This document shows, piece by piece, positions 41,640 through 56,158 of a DNA stretch of 64,000 bases. A model generated the notes under the pieces. It saw only the letters and a list, made by a program, of their open reading frames with translations, was not told the origin of the DNA and made no database searches. Position 1 is the stretch's first letter. Every line of letters starts with the position of its first letter. Source of the stretch: Amoebidium appalachense (taxonomy: Eukaryota; Ichthyosporea); NCBI GenBank assembly GCA_963693365.1, contig CAVNZM010000003.1, positions 2,604,001 through 2,668,000 of the forward strand, given 5' to 3'. A program made the position numbers and the translations under genes.

Positions 41640-42020
41640 GTTGGGGGGGGGGGGGGGGGGGAGGGGGGGAGCGGGGGGATAGCCCAGGTGCATGCGTGCG
41701 TGCAGACGTGTGATCCCTTCCGTGTGTGTGCGGGGAGAGGGGGGATAGCCCAGGTGCATGCATGCGTGCAGACGTGTGATCCCTTCCGTGTGTGTGCGGG
41801 GAGAGGGGGGATAGCCCAGGTGCATGCATGCGTGCAGACGTGTAATGGCTTGTGTGTTGGGGGGGGGGGGGGGGAGGGGGGGGGGAGCGGGGGGATAGCC
41901 CAGGTGCATGCGTGCGTGCAGACGTGTGATCCCTTCCGTGTGTGTGCGGGGAGAGGGGGGATAGCCCAGGTGCATGCATGCGTGCAGACGTGTAATGGCT
42001 TGTGTGTTGGGGGGGGGGGG
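41640..42020. repeat. Minisatellite with poly-G, likely intronic
   Basis: Units GATAGCCCAGGTGCATGC(A/G)TGCGTGCAGACGTGT alternate with GATCCCTTCCGTGTGTGTGC or poly-G. They lie between the 41047 exon region and the ORF at 42025. Confidence 0.85.
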
Positions 42021-42024
42021 GTTA

Positions 42025-42996
42025 CCCGGCCTGAAATCCCAAGGAGATGTGTTGCGGGTGTGGCGGTAGCCCTCTGCCCCCTCTGCCCCTCCCTCTCCCT
42101 CCCCCATCCCCACCCTCTCCCTCTCCCTCCCCCTCCCCCTCTCCCCCCTCCCCACCCCCACCCTCTCCCTCTCCCTCCCCCTCCCCCTCTCCCCCCTCCC
42201 CACCCCCACCCTCTCCCTCTCCCTCCCCCTCCCCCTCTCCCCCCTCCCCACGCCCACCCTCTCCCTCTCCCTCCCCCTCCCCCTCTCCCCCCTCCCCACC
42301 CCCACCCTCTCCCTCTCCCTCCCCCCCCTCTCCCTCCCCCTCTCCCCCCTCCCCACCCCCTCCCTCTCCCCCCTCCACTCTTGCCCGCTTTCTCGGTCGG
42401 TCACTCGTCGGTGCAGGTAGCTTGAAAGCGGGGCTGCCTGGGGGGCTACGTGCAGCCCCATCCCACCACACTTTCCATCCGTGCTTTTTGAAGATGCGAC
42501 AAATCTGGAACTCCCCCGGCAAAGTACCCACCACGGCAGGTATGCGACTGTAGTCCTTACTGCCAGGATACAGAGAAATGCGACCGAGCTTCACCGCCCA
42601 ACCCTCACTCGAAAACGGATGATAGCTGTGAAGATCATAAATCTTCCATCGAGGACCACCAAATCTGAGAATCCAGGCTACAACTTCCGGGATGCCCATG
42701 TCGTTTTCGAATTCGTGTAGGTTGTAGTTCTTCCTGCAACTAGGACGTCCGTCGTCCAGTTCAATCAAAAAAACATAAACATGTTCTGAACCCGTTGGCA
42801 TCACCAAATATATGATCGGTGCGAGTTTTTTTTTTTGAGGATGACGATAAATACTCTGACGTGTGAGTAGCCTTTTACCGGTAAATATAACTGACGGATC
42901 AACGTCGTTCGAAAGCCTAAATGTGGGTGGGTCGAGTGGTATGCTGCTCGGGAATGCACGAGTGATGAGCGCCAGAATATTGCCGTTAACAGCCAT
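42025..42996 (-). CDS. ORF with globular N-terminus and Gly/Glu repeat tail, possible 5' exon of the JmjC gene
   Basis: About 324 codons from MAVNGNILALITRAFPSSIP. Residues 1-190 look globular (YLVMPTGSEHVYVFLIELDD, GIPEVVAWILRFGGPRWKIY, GRISLYPGSKDYSRIPAVVG) with a Lys/Arg cluster DRPRKRARVEGG. A Gly/Glu tail then comes from a DNA minisatellite of CCCTCTCCCTCTCCCTCCCC type (42090-42370). The frame closes at a TAA that is also part of a good splice donor (GG|GTAACC near 42024). It could therefore be a complete gene or the first exon of the JmjC gene. Phase with the next exon does not resolve cleanly. No family recognised. Confidence 0.5.
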
Positions 42997-45296
<2,300 letters not shown>

Positions 45297-46442
45297 ATGG
45301 ATTATTCCCAGCAAGCTCCCGGGTCGGGGTCATACGAAACCAACATCAGCAAGTCCGCCGACCCCGTCACAACGCAAGCCCCCCCCCCCATCCAACCCCC
45401 CCCCCCACACTCCGGCGGCGAAGTCCCCTCCCCAACCAACCCCCCCCACACTCAGGCTCCGGCGGCGACGTCCCCCCCCCCATCCAACCCCCCCCAGTGC
45501 CATTGCCTCTGCATTGGCAAAGGTCGGTACTGCGGCCACTGCACCCGCTGTCACCACCCCAACCACCGAATTGCAGGAGAAGCTGGAAGCCGCAGAGAAA
45601 GAATTACAAACGAAGGATCACGACATCCAAATCCTTAAGGGGGAAATTGCCGAGCTAAAATCGGCGGCGGCCAAACAAAAACACCTTGCAGATGCAAAGG
45701 AACAGGTGTTATCGGCAAAGAATCGGGACCTCGAAGGGCAGCTTGTTGGAAAGGTGGCCGATATCCTGGAGCATCAGACTGAAGGGGAAAGATACCGGGC
45801 CGAGATTACCAAGCTTCAGTCACACATTGCGACCATGAGGGAATCATACCGTAGAACAATCGACGAGAGCACACAGAAACTTCGTGATTGGAATGACCCC
45901 CAGCCCCTCCCCGACATTACCGTCCAACACGGTCTCGCCCCCCCCCTCCCCCCCCTGGTACGACCAATCAAAATCCCATCCCCACCCTCCCCCCGCCCGG
46001 TACCACTCAGCCCAAAACCCCCCTCAACCTCCCCCTGCCCATTCTCCCCCTCCCCCCACCTGTCATGCCCGTACCCCCCTTCAATCCGTCCCTCACCACC
46101 GTTACCAGCACCCAATCCCACACTTTTGGTGCCTCCATGATGTCGAACCCCTCTGCATATTCCCAGGGTTCAAAGAGAGGGGTGTCAGATATTTCTTTTG
46201 GTGTGTACAAACGGCACCGCCAGGAAGAGACGTCATTTGAGACGGCATTAGATGAGGAATTGGAGGACATGATGGCTTTGGGCGAGAAGGTCAAGGGGAA
46301 GAAAGGGAAAGAAAGTGGTCGAGCAAAGAAACCAAAACAGAGTCAGAAACCAGCCCCTGCCCGCAGTGGCAGGACACGAGCAAAGCAAGTTTCAGATATA
46401 CAGGTTATTCACGGGGACAGTGATGAAGACGATGAAGATTAG
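45297..46442 (+). pseudogene. Coiled-coil protein gene split over two reading frames
   Basis: Start MDYSQQAPGSGSYETN (frame of 45297) runs into a Pro-rich part with C homopolymers. From about 45514 the coding sense passes to another frame with a clear coiled coil (TTELQEKLEAAEKELQTKDH through RAEITKLQSHIATMRES) and a second Pro-rich stretch. From about 46065 it returns to the first frame, with a basic region (KGKKGKESGRAKKPKQSQK) and an acidic tail GDSDEDDED. The span from first ATG to last stop is 1146 bp, divisible by three, so two compensating one-base shifts in C runs are the simplest explanation: sequencing error or true decay. The architecture equals that of the 7763-8947 protein. Confidence 0.55.
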
Positions 46443-46779
46443 GTTGGGAGTGGTGAGGGGTGTGTTTTGATTTTGTTGTATGTGTCAGGGGCTGGGTATG
46501 GCCACAGGGGCTGGCTGATGTATTTTAATATATGACTGTTGATACTGGTAGCACCTTACGGTTTCTGTATTTATGTTAACGAGCATCTTATGGATCATAG
46601 CATGTAGGCATCTTTTTTTTCTGGTTCTGGATGGTTTAGTATCTTGTGGTTATTATATATGTACAAGTCTTCTGGATGGTTTAGTATCTTGTGGTTATTA
46701 TATATGTACAAGTCTTGTTTTGCTGTTTTCAACCGATTAAATATCGATTGTATACAAAGAAGTCCAGGTCCCTTTTGGT

Positions 46780-47317
46780 ACACACTTGCATGCACGTTCA
46801 AAGTCTCCCCCCCCCCCCCCCCACACACACACACACACTCCCTCCCCATGCATGCATGCCCGTGTGGCACACAGTTTGTGTGCTTTCATAAGTCTATCGA
46901 TGCATGCACGTTCAAAGTCTCCCCCCCCCCCCACCTTACCCTAAACCCTAAACCCCGTGCATGCATGCCCGTGTGGCACACAGTTTGTGTGCTTTCATAA
47001 GTCTATTGCATGCACGTTCAAAGTCTCCCCCCCCCCCCCCCCCTCCCCCTCCCCACACTCCCTCCCCATGCATGCATGCCCGTGTGGCACACAGTTTGTG
47101 TGCTTTCATAAGTCTATTGCATGCACGTTCAAAGTCTCCCCCCCCCCCCACCCCCCCCCCCCCCCCCCCCCCCCCCCCACCCCACACTCCCTCCCCATGC
47201 ATGCATGCCCGTGTGGCACACAGTTTGTGTGCTTTCATAAGTCTATCGATGCATGCATGCCCGTGTGGCACACAGTTTGTGTGCTTTCATAAGTCTATTG
47301 CATGCACGTTCAAAGTC

Positions 47318-47374
<57 letters not shown>

Positions 47375-47960
47375 ACCCCACACTCCCTCCCCATGCATGC
47401 ATGCCCGTGTGGCACACAGTTTGTGTGCTTTCATAAGTCTATCGATGCATGCATGCCCGTGTGGCACACAGTTTGTGTGCTTTCATAAGTCTATTGCATG
47501 CACGTTCAAAGTCTCCCCCCCCCCCCCCACCCCCCCCCCCCCCCCCCCCACCCCACACTCCCTCCCCATGCATGCATGCCCGTGTGGCACACAGTTTGTG
47601 TGCTTTCATAAGTCTATTGCATGCACGTTCAAAGTCTCCCCCCCCCCCCACCCCCCCCCCCCTCCCCCCCCCCCCCCCCCCCCCCCCCCCCCACCCCACA
47701 CTCCCCTCCCCATGCATGCATGCCCGTGTGGCACACAGTTTGTGTGCTTTCATAAGTCTATCGATGCATGCATGCCCGTGTGGCACACAGTTTGTGTGCT
47801 TTCATAAGTCTATTGCATGCACGTTCAAAGTCTCCCCCCCCCCCCCCCACCCCCCCCCTCCCCCCCCCCACCCCACACTCCCTCCCCATGCATGCATGCC
47901 CGTGTGGCACACAGTTTGTGTGCTTTCATAAGTCTATCGATGTATATTGCATGCACGTTT
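46780..47960. repeat. Tandem array with poly-C runs and GCATGCATGCCCGTGTGGC units
   Basis: About eight units of roughly 100-180 bp, each with GCATGCACGTTCAAAGTCTC, a poly-C run, CCCACACTCCCTCCCC and GTGTGCTTTCATAAGTCTAT. At 46939-46956 one unit carries CCCTAAACCCTAAACCCC, a telomere-like motif. Confidence 0.92.
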
Positions 47961-47965
47961 AAAGT

Positions 47966-48365
47966 ATTTATTTCCCCTCTTTTTGCACACACAGCTTTGC
48001 ACACACAGCAACTGTCTTTTTATTGTATCCACTTTGGGTATGAAGCGCTGGCGCTGGGTTTGTCGTATACTCCACTTCGGGGCTTTTGTATGCAGCGCTT
48101 ATTTCCCCTCTTTTTGCACACACAGCTTTGCACACACAGCAACTGTCTTTTTATTGTATCCACTTTGGGTATGAAGCGCTGGCGCTGGGTTTGTCGTATA
48201 CTCCACTTCGGGGCTTTTGTATGCAGCGCTCATTTCCCCTCTTTTTGCACACACAGCTTTGCACACACAGCAACTGTCTTTTTATTGTATCCACTTTGGG
48301 TATGAAGCGCTGGCGCTGGGTTTGTCGTATACTCCACTTCGGGTCTTTTTGTATGCAGCGCTGGC
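47966..48365. repeat. 131-bp tandem repeat, three copies
   Basis: ATTTCCCCTCTTTTTGCACA recurs at 47970, 48101 and 48232; each unit contains GGGTATGAAGCGCTGGCGCT. Confidence 0.93.
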
Positions 48366-48385
48366 GCGGTGACACGTCAATCGGA

Positions 48386-48658
48386 TTAAAAGTCCGAGTG
48401 ACTTGTTTGTCTCAGAGCGGTGTCGTACTCCGCAGCACCCGTCTTCTTATTGAAATAGTATATGACTGCATACATCAATGGTGTAACCAATAAACATGTG
48501 AGGACAATAGCAGCGCTGACGTACACCAGATACATTTTGTTCACTTTCTCTCTAGCATTCGGTTCGGACTTCATTAAATTGTACCAGTGTATATTTGCAA
48601 CGACACTGCATATAGATATCACATAAAGAATGCCTGTGGTGACCGTGCTGTCGAACAT
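48386..48658 (-). CDS. Small protein with two membrane segments
   Basis: 90 residues from the first ATG (MFDSTVTTGILYVISICSVV). Two hydrophobic segments: TGILYVISICSVVANIHWY and VYVSAAIVLTCLLVTPLMYA, separated by a charged loop NLMKSEPNAREKVNK, then a hydrophilic tail. The frame is open further upstream without an ATG, so an upstream exon or non-ATG start is possible. No family recognised; a viral-type membrane protein is possible. Confidence 0.5.
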   Translation of the reverse strand: MFDSTVTTGILYVISICSVVANIHWYNLMKSEPNAREKVNKMYLVYVSAAIVLTCLLVTPLMYAVIYYFNKKTGAAEYDTALRQTSHSDF

Positions 48659-48962
48659 GTACGTGTACCTCACAAAACTTTCAGTATCCGACGTGTTACA
48701 CCCCAAAAGTGACCTCTCTGAGATCTTGCCTGTGGTACAAACTCTTGATGCCGTGTTGCTCTTGTGTTTTACCAGTACCCCTCTCTCCAGATGCCGAATT
48801 TAGATTGGAATTCGTGAATACACCCATGTGATTGGTCAGTGGTTTGGCACCAAGAGATTGATTGATATGCCATCAACCAGTCAACAAAAAGTACTCGCTT
48901 TTACTTTTTGTCTCGCTTCACCCCAATCCAAGAACAGTGCACACCAAAACAAAACACTAGAA

Positions 48963-49280
48963 ATGGGAGACGCACTTTTGCGCCCCGATTCGGTTGACCC
49001 CGAACGATGCCCTGCATTTGCACCCTCAAAAAAAGCCCAGTGCAAAAACAAAAAGAAAACATGCCCACACCACAAGGACGGCTTCAAGCCCTGGGTATGC
49101 TTTGCCCCTGCCACCGGTGTCCTCCTCTACAGCGACAACACCATCAACATCCTCCACCCCCACAAGGCCGGGGACTATGCTCATGCAAACCTCCTGCTGG
49201 ACGACCTCCTGGCCGCCTTTACAGTCGCAGAAATGCAGCGCCCTCGCACCGAGCGCACCGGGGTACCTGTCATGTGCTGA
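48963..49280 (+). CDS. Small Cys/His-cluster protein
   Basis: 105 residues from MGDALLRPDSVD; an in-frame ATG further upstream at 48870 (MPSTSQQK) cannot be excluded. It contains RCPAFAPSKKAQCKNKKKTC then PHHK, a Cys-x(9)-Cys-x(6)-Cys-x2-His cluster like the short zinc-binding motif of many viral and phage proteins, followed by a globular part YAHANLLLDDLLAAFTVAEM. A related cluster is in the 49912 ORF. Function unknown. Confidence 0.55.
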   Translation: MGDALLRPDSVDPERCPAFAPSKKAQCKNKKKTCPHHKDGFKPWVCFAPATGVLLYSDNTINILHPHKAGDYAHANLLLDDLLAAFTVAEMQRPRTERTGVPVMC

Positions 49281-49911
49281 GCTGATTCGTATTAGTTTGC
49301 TTCTATAATTCGTGTTTTGGTGAGTGAATTTCGGGGGTTTTCTTGCATAGTGATGCCGGGGTCTAAGTGGGGTATGAGGAGATTAATCAGTGGTATGGGG
49401 AGAACCTGATGCGGCGGCGGCTGATTGTTAAAGGTGCGCGCGTGCATGCACCATGCCTCTGCGTACTCTCCATGTTAAATGTTGTATTGCTTCTTGCTGT
49501 GTGCGTGGCGAGACCCATGTTGCCTGCTCGCGTGTGTGTATGCTTATATGTATTGTGAGTAAACGTGTGTACGTGTTGTAGTGCTGTAGGGGTGTCTGAG
49601 GTCGCGGTAGCCAATGGTGTGGAGTGCGTGTAGTCTGTGGGGGGAGGGAGTGTTGTGATTGGCTGAATGTCACTGTGGTATTTGTCTGGCCAGTGGGCCG
49701 CGTGTCTGTGAAGTGTCTCGCGGGGTCGCGGGCTTTTGGAAGTTCTTCTCAGAACACAAAAAACTCGCTTCCCACCCAACTCAAAGAAAAGTTTATACGT
49801 ATACACGGTTTCGAGCCCCTTTAAGCGTGCAGATAGTTAGAGTAGTTTGTATACACTCTGTTTGTTGCCACGACAGTACCCGCGCTGACTGTGTCCACTC
49901 CGGATCCACCC

Positions 49912-50058
49912 ATGGGTGCACCACAGCCACCGGTTGCAGCTGCAGCGGTGGGTGTGGGCAGGGAAAATGGGTACTGCCAGGGCAAAACCAAGGCTGGCAA
50001 TCCCTGCAAAAACAGGGTGAAATCTACGACCCATTGCCATAAGCACAAGCCCAAATAA
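49912..50058 (+). CDS. Tiny zinc-motif protein (DUF5763-like)
   Basis: 48 residues from MGAPQPPVAAAAVGVG, ending at TAA 8 bp before the right terminal repeat. Most of it is the motif YCQGKTKAGNPCKNRVK then CHKH, matching the short Cys-x(8)-Cys-x(n)-Cys-x2-His pattern with TKxGxxCKN known from large DNA viruses and phages. Upstream in-frame sequence is open without an ATG, so a longer or spliced form is possible. Confidence 0.5.
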   Translation: MGAPQPPVAAAAVGVGRENGYCQGKTKAGNPCKNRVKSTTHCHKHKPK

Positions 50059-50274
50059 AAAAACCACCCACACACCCACACGTGCCAACATACACTATCC
50101 TCCCCGTGAGTGGCATGCCAGTCTCCCCAGCCCCCCAGCCCCCCAGCCTCCCTGCCCCCCTGCCCCCCTGCCCCCCTGCTCCCCTGCCACATGCACACCC
50201 ACACACTGGGTGGCCCCCCTGCCCCCCTGCCTGCCGGAACCAGGCCCCCCAGTGGTGGCATTCCAACACGTGCA

Positions 50275-50345
50275 TGCTAGAAGATCGTGCTACATGAACA
50301 AATGGTCTTAACTCAGCCATACATGGGGGATAGATAGTATCACAC
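50275..50345 (-). pseudogene. Deleted second nuclease copy of the right ITR
   Basis: Only the first about 36 bases of the gene (ATGGCTGAGTTAAGACC onward) remain, joined at 50284-50288 to sequence that in the left repeat lies after the stop codon. About 410 bp are missing compared with 6099-6540. Confidence 0.88.
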
Positions 50346-50499
50346 AACCATGGTTCCCCCACTCTCCCCAGCCTCCTGTGCACGTGCGCCACCCCAGCCC
50401 CCCTGCCTCCCCTGCACGTGTGCCCCCCCTGCTGCCGGAACCACGGCCCCCAGTGGTGGCATTCCAACACGTGCATGCTAGAAGATGGTTTTATTGGCA

Positions 50500-50928
50500 T
50501 TAGAACCTAGGCATGACCAGTGCCGTGAAGCCTTCTCTGTTGAGTTCCAATTGGCCGTCGCTGTTGATCTGTGTGAGCCAGATGACTTCCATCCCACACT
50601 GGGCACTCACGTGGATGCCATGCAGAATGAAGCCATCCACAATGCTCTTAATCTTTGCTGCTTTTGGAAACTCGTTACCATAAAAGTGCACACGTGTCTG
50701 GTGCATGGGATAGCTCAGACGGTAGAACACTATCTGGCCCATTGCTGTCTTGTATAGGTTCCATGACTTAACTTCAATCAGCTCGGTAGCTGTAAGTATA
50801 TCAATTCGCCCGTGTATTGTATTAACTTCAACAGTACCATTAAGCTTATCAGCAAGCATGTCACGCACCACTTTCTCCACACTTCCATTGCGCCGTGCTA
50901 CATGAACAAATGGTCTTAACTCAGCCAT
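50500..50928 (-). CDS. PD-(D/E)XK nuclease-like protein, right ITR copy
   Basis: 142 residues, the same as left copy 1 including Asn30. The core GRIDILTATELIEVKSW is intact. Orientation mirrors the left copies: all are transcribed inward from the element ends. Same upstream ATACTATCTATC block. Confidence 0.75.
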   Translation of the reverse strand: MAELRPFVHVARRNGSVEKVVRDMLADKLNGTVEVNTIHGRIDILTATELIEVKSWNLYKTAMGQIVFYRLSYPMHQTRVHFYGNEFPKAAKIKSIVDGFILHGIHVSAQCGMEVIWLTQINSDGQLELNREGFTALVMPRF

Positions 50929-51291
50929 ACATGGGGGATAGATAGTATCACACAACCATGGTTCCCCCACTCTCCCCAGCCTCCTGTGCACGTGTGCCTC
51001 CCCTGCTCCTGTGCCCCCCCTGCTGCCGGAACCACGGCCCCCAGTGGTGGCAGCCAGTGCCTTACATGCTAATCTATTCTATGGCCACATGGCCAGATGG
51101 CCAGATTGTTTTGACTTCAGGTGGATCCCCCCCCCCCTGCTCACAGACTGAATTTGATCTGGCCATCTGGCCATCTGGGTATAAACCGTTTTCTGTTCTA
51201 ATATTGGAGAACTGTCGATAGTGATAGAAAATGTCATTGGAAGAACAATCGGGAAATCCCGTGGTGTGACAACCAATCAGAATGAAGCAAT

Positions 51292-51723
51292 AGGTACGCA
51301 GCACATGCCTAAAAGCAATAAAACAAACGGTAACTTGTTAAACAAAATCCATCAACCAAAATTGTTTATTAGGTCTTTTACGTTTTAAATGATCGAAAAT
51401 GTTATTTAAAGTCAACAAGCTATAATTCAAGCTTGAGGTTCCATCAATGACGTAATCCACCATAACACAAGAAGGTGGTGTCGTGCAAACGTGCCATTTT
51501 GTTGCTCTGTCAAGTCTGTCACACTGGAGTGTTGAGCTTGTGTTATATATGATCGGCTGATTCAGAGCGAACTGGCAAGCGACGCTGGTGCTTTTATTCA
51601 GTGCAGTGCTGTCGTTTTTTTTCTGTCGCAACATCCACGTTGCATGTTGGTCGACGACTCACTGCCCTCTTTTAAAATATATTGTCGTGATAAAGTGGAC
51701 CACATAAGGCTGCTGCGGGCACG
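51292..51723. other. Flank between element and ABCB gene
   Basis: About 430 bp without a gene; presumably the ABCB promoter and 5' UTR. The sequence right of the repeat (AGGTACGCAGCAC) does not recur next to the left end. Confidence 0.6.
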
Positions 51724-54623
51724 ATGGGGTTTTTTGGGAAGGGCCAAGATGGCACGGCCACCACCACTCGAGAGGTAATCGTGGCCGCTTTTCTCCTTCC
51801 GCTTTATTCTTGCACCTTTTGTCCAGGGAGATCGTGATCAAAGGCCACGTGTGAACACTGCTATGATCTACTGCTATGATCTACCTCGTTATGGGTGTCC
51901 AAATCTTTTTGATGTTCACTAACAAGATGCCCATGTGAACTCGTGTAAACTTGACGGATAGATTGCACAATTTAGGTTGGTAGTATTGCCTTTTACACTT
52001 TTTAGAATGCCGTACTTTGGAGGATTGGGGATGGAAAGCTATAGGGAAGGACTGGAAACCAGATTTCAAATCCGGCAATTCTTTTATGGAAACGAGTAGG
52101 CGGCTGCATGTACCAAATATCGGCAGGCACGTTAGGGGTATCTGGTGCACTATGCCCTTGCTCGTGTGGGCGACATCTTGCATCAAACTGACTTATAACT
52201 GTTTGTCGATTAAGCAGGTGTCAAAGAGTGAAAAGGGACACGATGAGCCCGCCACTTTGGGGATTGAGCTTGGGCAGGATGACCAGTCCAACGAGGTGAA
52301 GGATAAGGGCAAGAAGGAGCCAGAGAAGGCAGTGCCCTATTTGGAGCTCTTCAGATACTCAACTGCTTTTGAGAAGTTTATGATTATCGTCGGTGAGTGG
52401 TTGCGTGGATGTTGGATTGGGGAGTGGTGGGGTGGTGGGTTGGTGTGCACGGAATTGGGCGGCTGTACGCGCTTGTGTTGATGTGGTGTGATGGCGTTCG
52501 TCCTCGGCAAATGTTTTCCTTCTACTGTGTTTGTGTATGTGTGGTTGTGGTGGTGGTGGTGGTGGTTGGGGGCGCGGGGGGAGGGGGGGGGGGAAGCCGG
52601 GGGTAAGGGGGGGTGGAGGGGGGGGGGGGGGTTAGGTCTTATGGACGCTGCGGAGAAAAGATGCTGGTTTCTCTTTACCAATGAACGACTTGTACATGGA
52701 GAAAGTTGCCGGTCTCTTTTGACCACTTACAGCATGTGGAAAGAGATGGCTTAGTGAAATTCTTGGATGCCCGAGTGATTTCTTTTTATGGCAGCTCGAA
52801 AAAGTTAGCATATCTGGACTCGTATTGTTTATCCAAGATCTAGGCAAGAACTATAGACTTTCTGATCGGTTGGTGACATATTAGCTAACGTGTTGAACAG
52901 GATGTGTCGGTTCTCTTGGCCACGGTGTGCTGGTGCCTTGCTTTACCATTCTGTTTGGCGACATCATCAACGCCTTCACACGTAAGTACACTATCTAACC
53001 CCCTGTGGTGTGCCTTTTACACGTGTACTCAGGTGCAGCGGGTTCCGCTTCCTGTATGTGTAGTTTGGTTGTTTTAAGTGTGGTCAGCTGCTGGGAGTGA
53101 GGCCATGTGCAATCTTCAAGTGTTCGAAATCTTGAAAATTGAGAAAACGCTATGGATTGGTGCGGTTTTGTGAAATATATTGGGCAGGGTGAAGTAAAGT
53201 AGCGGGGTGGTGGTGGTGGGGGTGCGGAGGGGAGGGGGGGGGGGGGGAGATTAATAAGAAAGGGGGGGGGGGGGAAGGCCAAGGAAAATTTATGTAGCTC
53301 GGGATGCATGTACAAACCCTTGCTTCCTCTCCCCCCATCGCAATCCGTCCATGCATTGATGCAAACCCCCGCTCCCCCGTGCGGGGTTCTCGCTCAACCA
53401 CCCCCACGCCCACCACCACGCCAAGAAGCTCTTTTCCACCCCTTCCACGCTCTTCTGCAATTCAATTGTCATGACCACCACCACCACACCACACACATCC
53501 CCACATCACACACATCCCCCCTGCATGCTCGTTCTGACCGTTTTCGTGTTGCAGCGGATACCCCTCCCGACCTGATTTTTGGTCTCGTTGCCGACAAGGC
53601 AAAACTGTTCATCATGCTGGGCTGCATTGCCTTTGTGTGCTCGTATTTCCAGGTAAAAATACCACCTTGCAGAGCCCCTGCATTGTGTGGGCCTGAATGT
53701 GTTTATACACATACACACACGTGTTGGCGTGATTGCCCATACACACTCGTTTACACTCATGCATGCACACTCACGTGATTGCGTGCGCACACACACCCAT
53801 ACACACAAACACGCACACACACACACGCACACACACACACACACACACTCTCTCTCTCTCTCTCTCGCTCGCTCGCTCTCTCTCTCTCTCGCTTACGAAG
53901 GTGCGCGCACTTACCCCCACACACACATGCTTAAACCGACATGCACACACATGCAATGCCTACCGATGTCTCCCTTACCGCACACCTGCATTTTTTTTTG
54001 AACACGAAACAGCTCCTTGTTCTTGTGTCGCCTCCCCCCCCTCCCCCCCCCCCCCCCCCCCCCCCTCTCCTTTGGGCCCTGATCCACACAAGCACACGCT
54101 CACAGCTGCACACACACACACACAAAAGATATGGACGTGGAAATATCTGCAACTTCTGCACCCTTGTGGCGACTCACAGTCTGTCTAATTTGCACGCCCC
54201 TACCCGCTTCCGTGTTTTTCTGTATGTGTTAGGTGCCTTTAATGTGCGTGTTAGGTGCATGTGGTGTGTGTCACCCTGTGCACGTCTAGCGGCGTTTAAA
54301 AGGCTCGGGTACCCATGGGCATACTGGCTGCATGTTTTTTTTCCCCTTCTGCCCCCCCCCCTCCCCCCCCCCCCACCACCACCACCAACCACCCCCACCC
54401 CCGGCTTTTCCCGGTTTCCTTTCCTCTTTCTCTCCGACTCACATGTACTTTCCTCCCTTCCAGGTGTTCTGCCTGATGTGGTCTGCGCAGCGCCAGGGCA
54501 GGCGCATGCGTGAGCTGTATTTCCGGTCACTGCTCAAGCAGGAGATGGACTGGTATGATGGCATTAACTCGGCTGAGCTGACTAGCAGAGTCTCTGGGTA
54601 CGTGTGTGTGTGTGTTTTTTTTT

Positions 54624-54654
<31 letters not shown>

Positions 54655-56112
54655 GGAGAGGGGCGGTGGCAGGGGGTGTTGGGGAGTGATGGACGGTGGG
54701 TGAGAGGGCAGGCGAGAGGGAGAGTTTAGTGGCATATGTGTGGGTGTCTAGGAGGGGGGGGGGGTTCAGGGGGGAGGGAGGGGGGCAGAGTCCAGGGGGA
54801 AAGGGGGTGGGGGGTATATAGGAAGGGGATGTTCGGGGTGATGACGATTTGGTTTGTGTTAGGCATATGTATGGGGGGGGGGGGGGGGGGGGGGGGGGAG
54901 TTACGGCACAGTGAGATTGTGGGTTTTGTGTGTTCCCCTTTTTTGTGCATTTTTAGGCTGGCTTGTGACGTGCATGGAAAGGTAGTGAAACACGTGTGTC
55001 AGTGAATTATCAGTTCTTTCACTCTTTACGCTCTTGGAGGTGTTTCCACACAAACGCATACCGTCAAACTTGCATTTGGACTCTCAGTTACACTCGCACA
55101 CACTCAGCTGCTCAGCCCCCCCCCCCCCCCCCCCCCCCCCCCCACCACCACACACACACACACACAAACACACTCATCCGACACATCACACACAACAAGG
55201 GGGCATACATACCAGCACACGCACACATGCACCAACCCACATACACACACACGCACTGACACTCTTTCGACAGAGATGTGATCAAGGTTGAGGACGGCAT
55301 TGGTGACAAGGTGGGCAACTGCTTGCAGTACATGGCCATGTTCATTGCTGGCTTCTCCATCGGGTTCTCCTACGGCTGGAAGGTTAGCATCCCCCCAGGG
55401 GTCGAAACTCAGACGCAATTGATGACTTGGGTCCTCCCTGAGGATGGGCTCTGCTTATGACGCATACTGTGCACATGGCTGATGTTGCATACTTGAATGT
55501 TTGCCTTTGCATGTGTCCTGCACCATGCTTCTCGTCGTGTATGCGTACTTTGTACCGTGTTCCGCATTCAAAACCCCCCCCCCCCCCCCCCCCCCCCCCT
55601 TCACCCCTCCCCTCCCTTCAGCCGACATCGCGGAGGAGACTACACACATGCGCTCACGAAGATTACGAGAACACAAACACACACCCAAGCGCATACCTAC
55701 ACACACACGTCTTGGCACTTTGGGATTTCGTGATATCCCTCCTTCCCCCCCCCCCCCCCCCCCCCCCCCCAAAACAACAACAAAAAAAAAAAAAAAAAAA
55801 ACTGCCCCACCCCACACCAGCCCTCCCCCCCACACGCTCTTCCTTTTTCTGTTAAATACCAAGAGCTATTGGTATAGTCACACGTTCAAGTACACACGTG
55901 TAGGGTGAAAGAAGAGGACAATTAGGGGATAAGGTGATGGTGTGTGATGGGCGGTAGAGATGTGGGGCCAGTGACACTTGGTTTTATCGTGCTTTTGTGC
56001 TGGATTGGACCCTCCTTTGCTAACGTGCCTCTCCGTCTCTGTGTTACTCCCAGCACGCGCATTCACACCTCAGCACACATGCACACACACACACACACAC
56101 ATACACACACAC

Positions 56113-56158
<46 letters not shown>

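Larger units (their letters stand above)
50065..51291. repeat. Right terminal inverted repeat
   Basis: Inverse of 5127-6844. It holds one intact nuclease-like gene and, further in, the leader of a second copy (50290-50460). That copy's reading frame is deleted from just after its first codons (TAGCACG) to the downstream ATCTTCTAGCATGCACG. The outermost base matching the left end is 51291. Confidence 0.92.
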
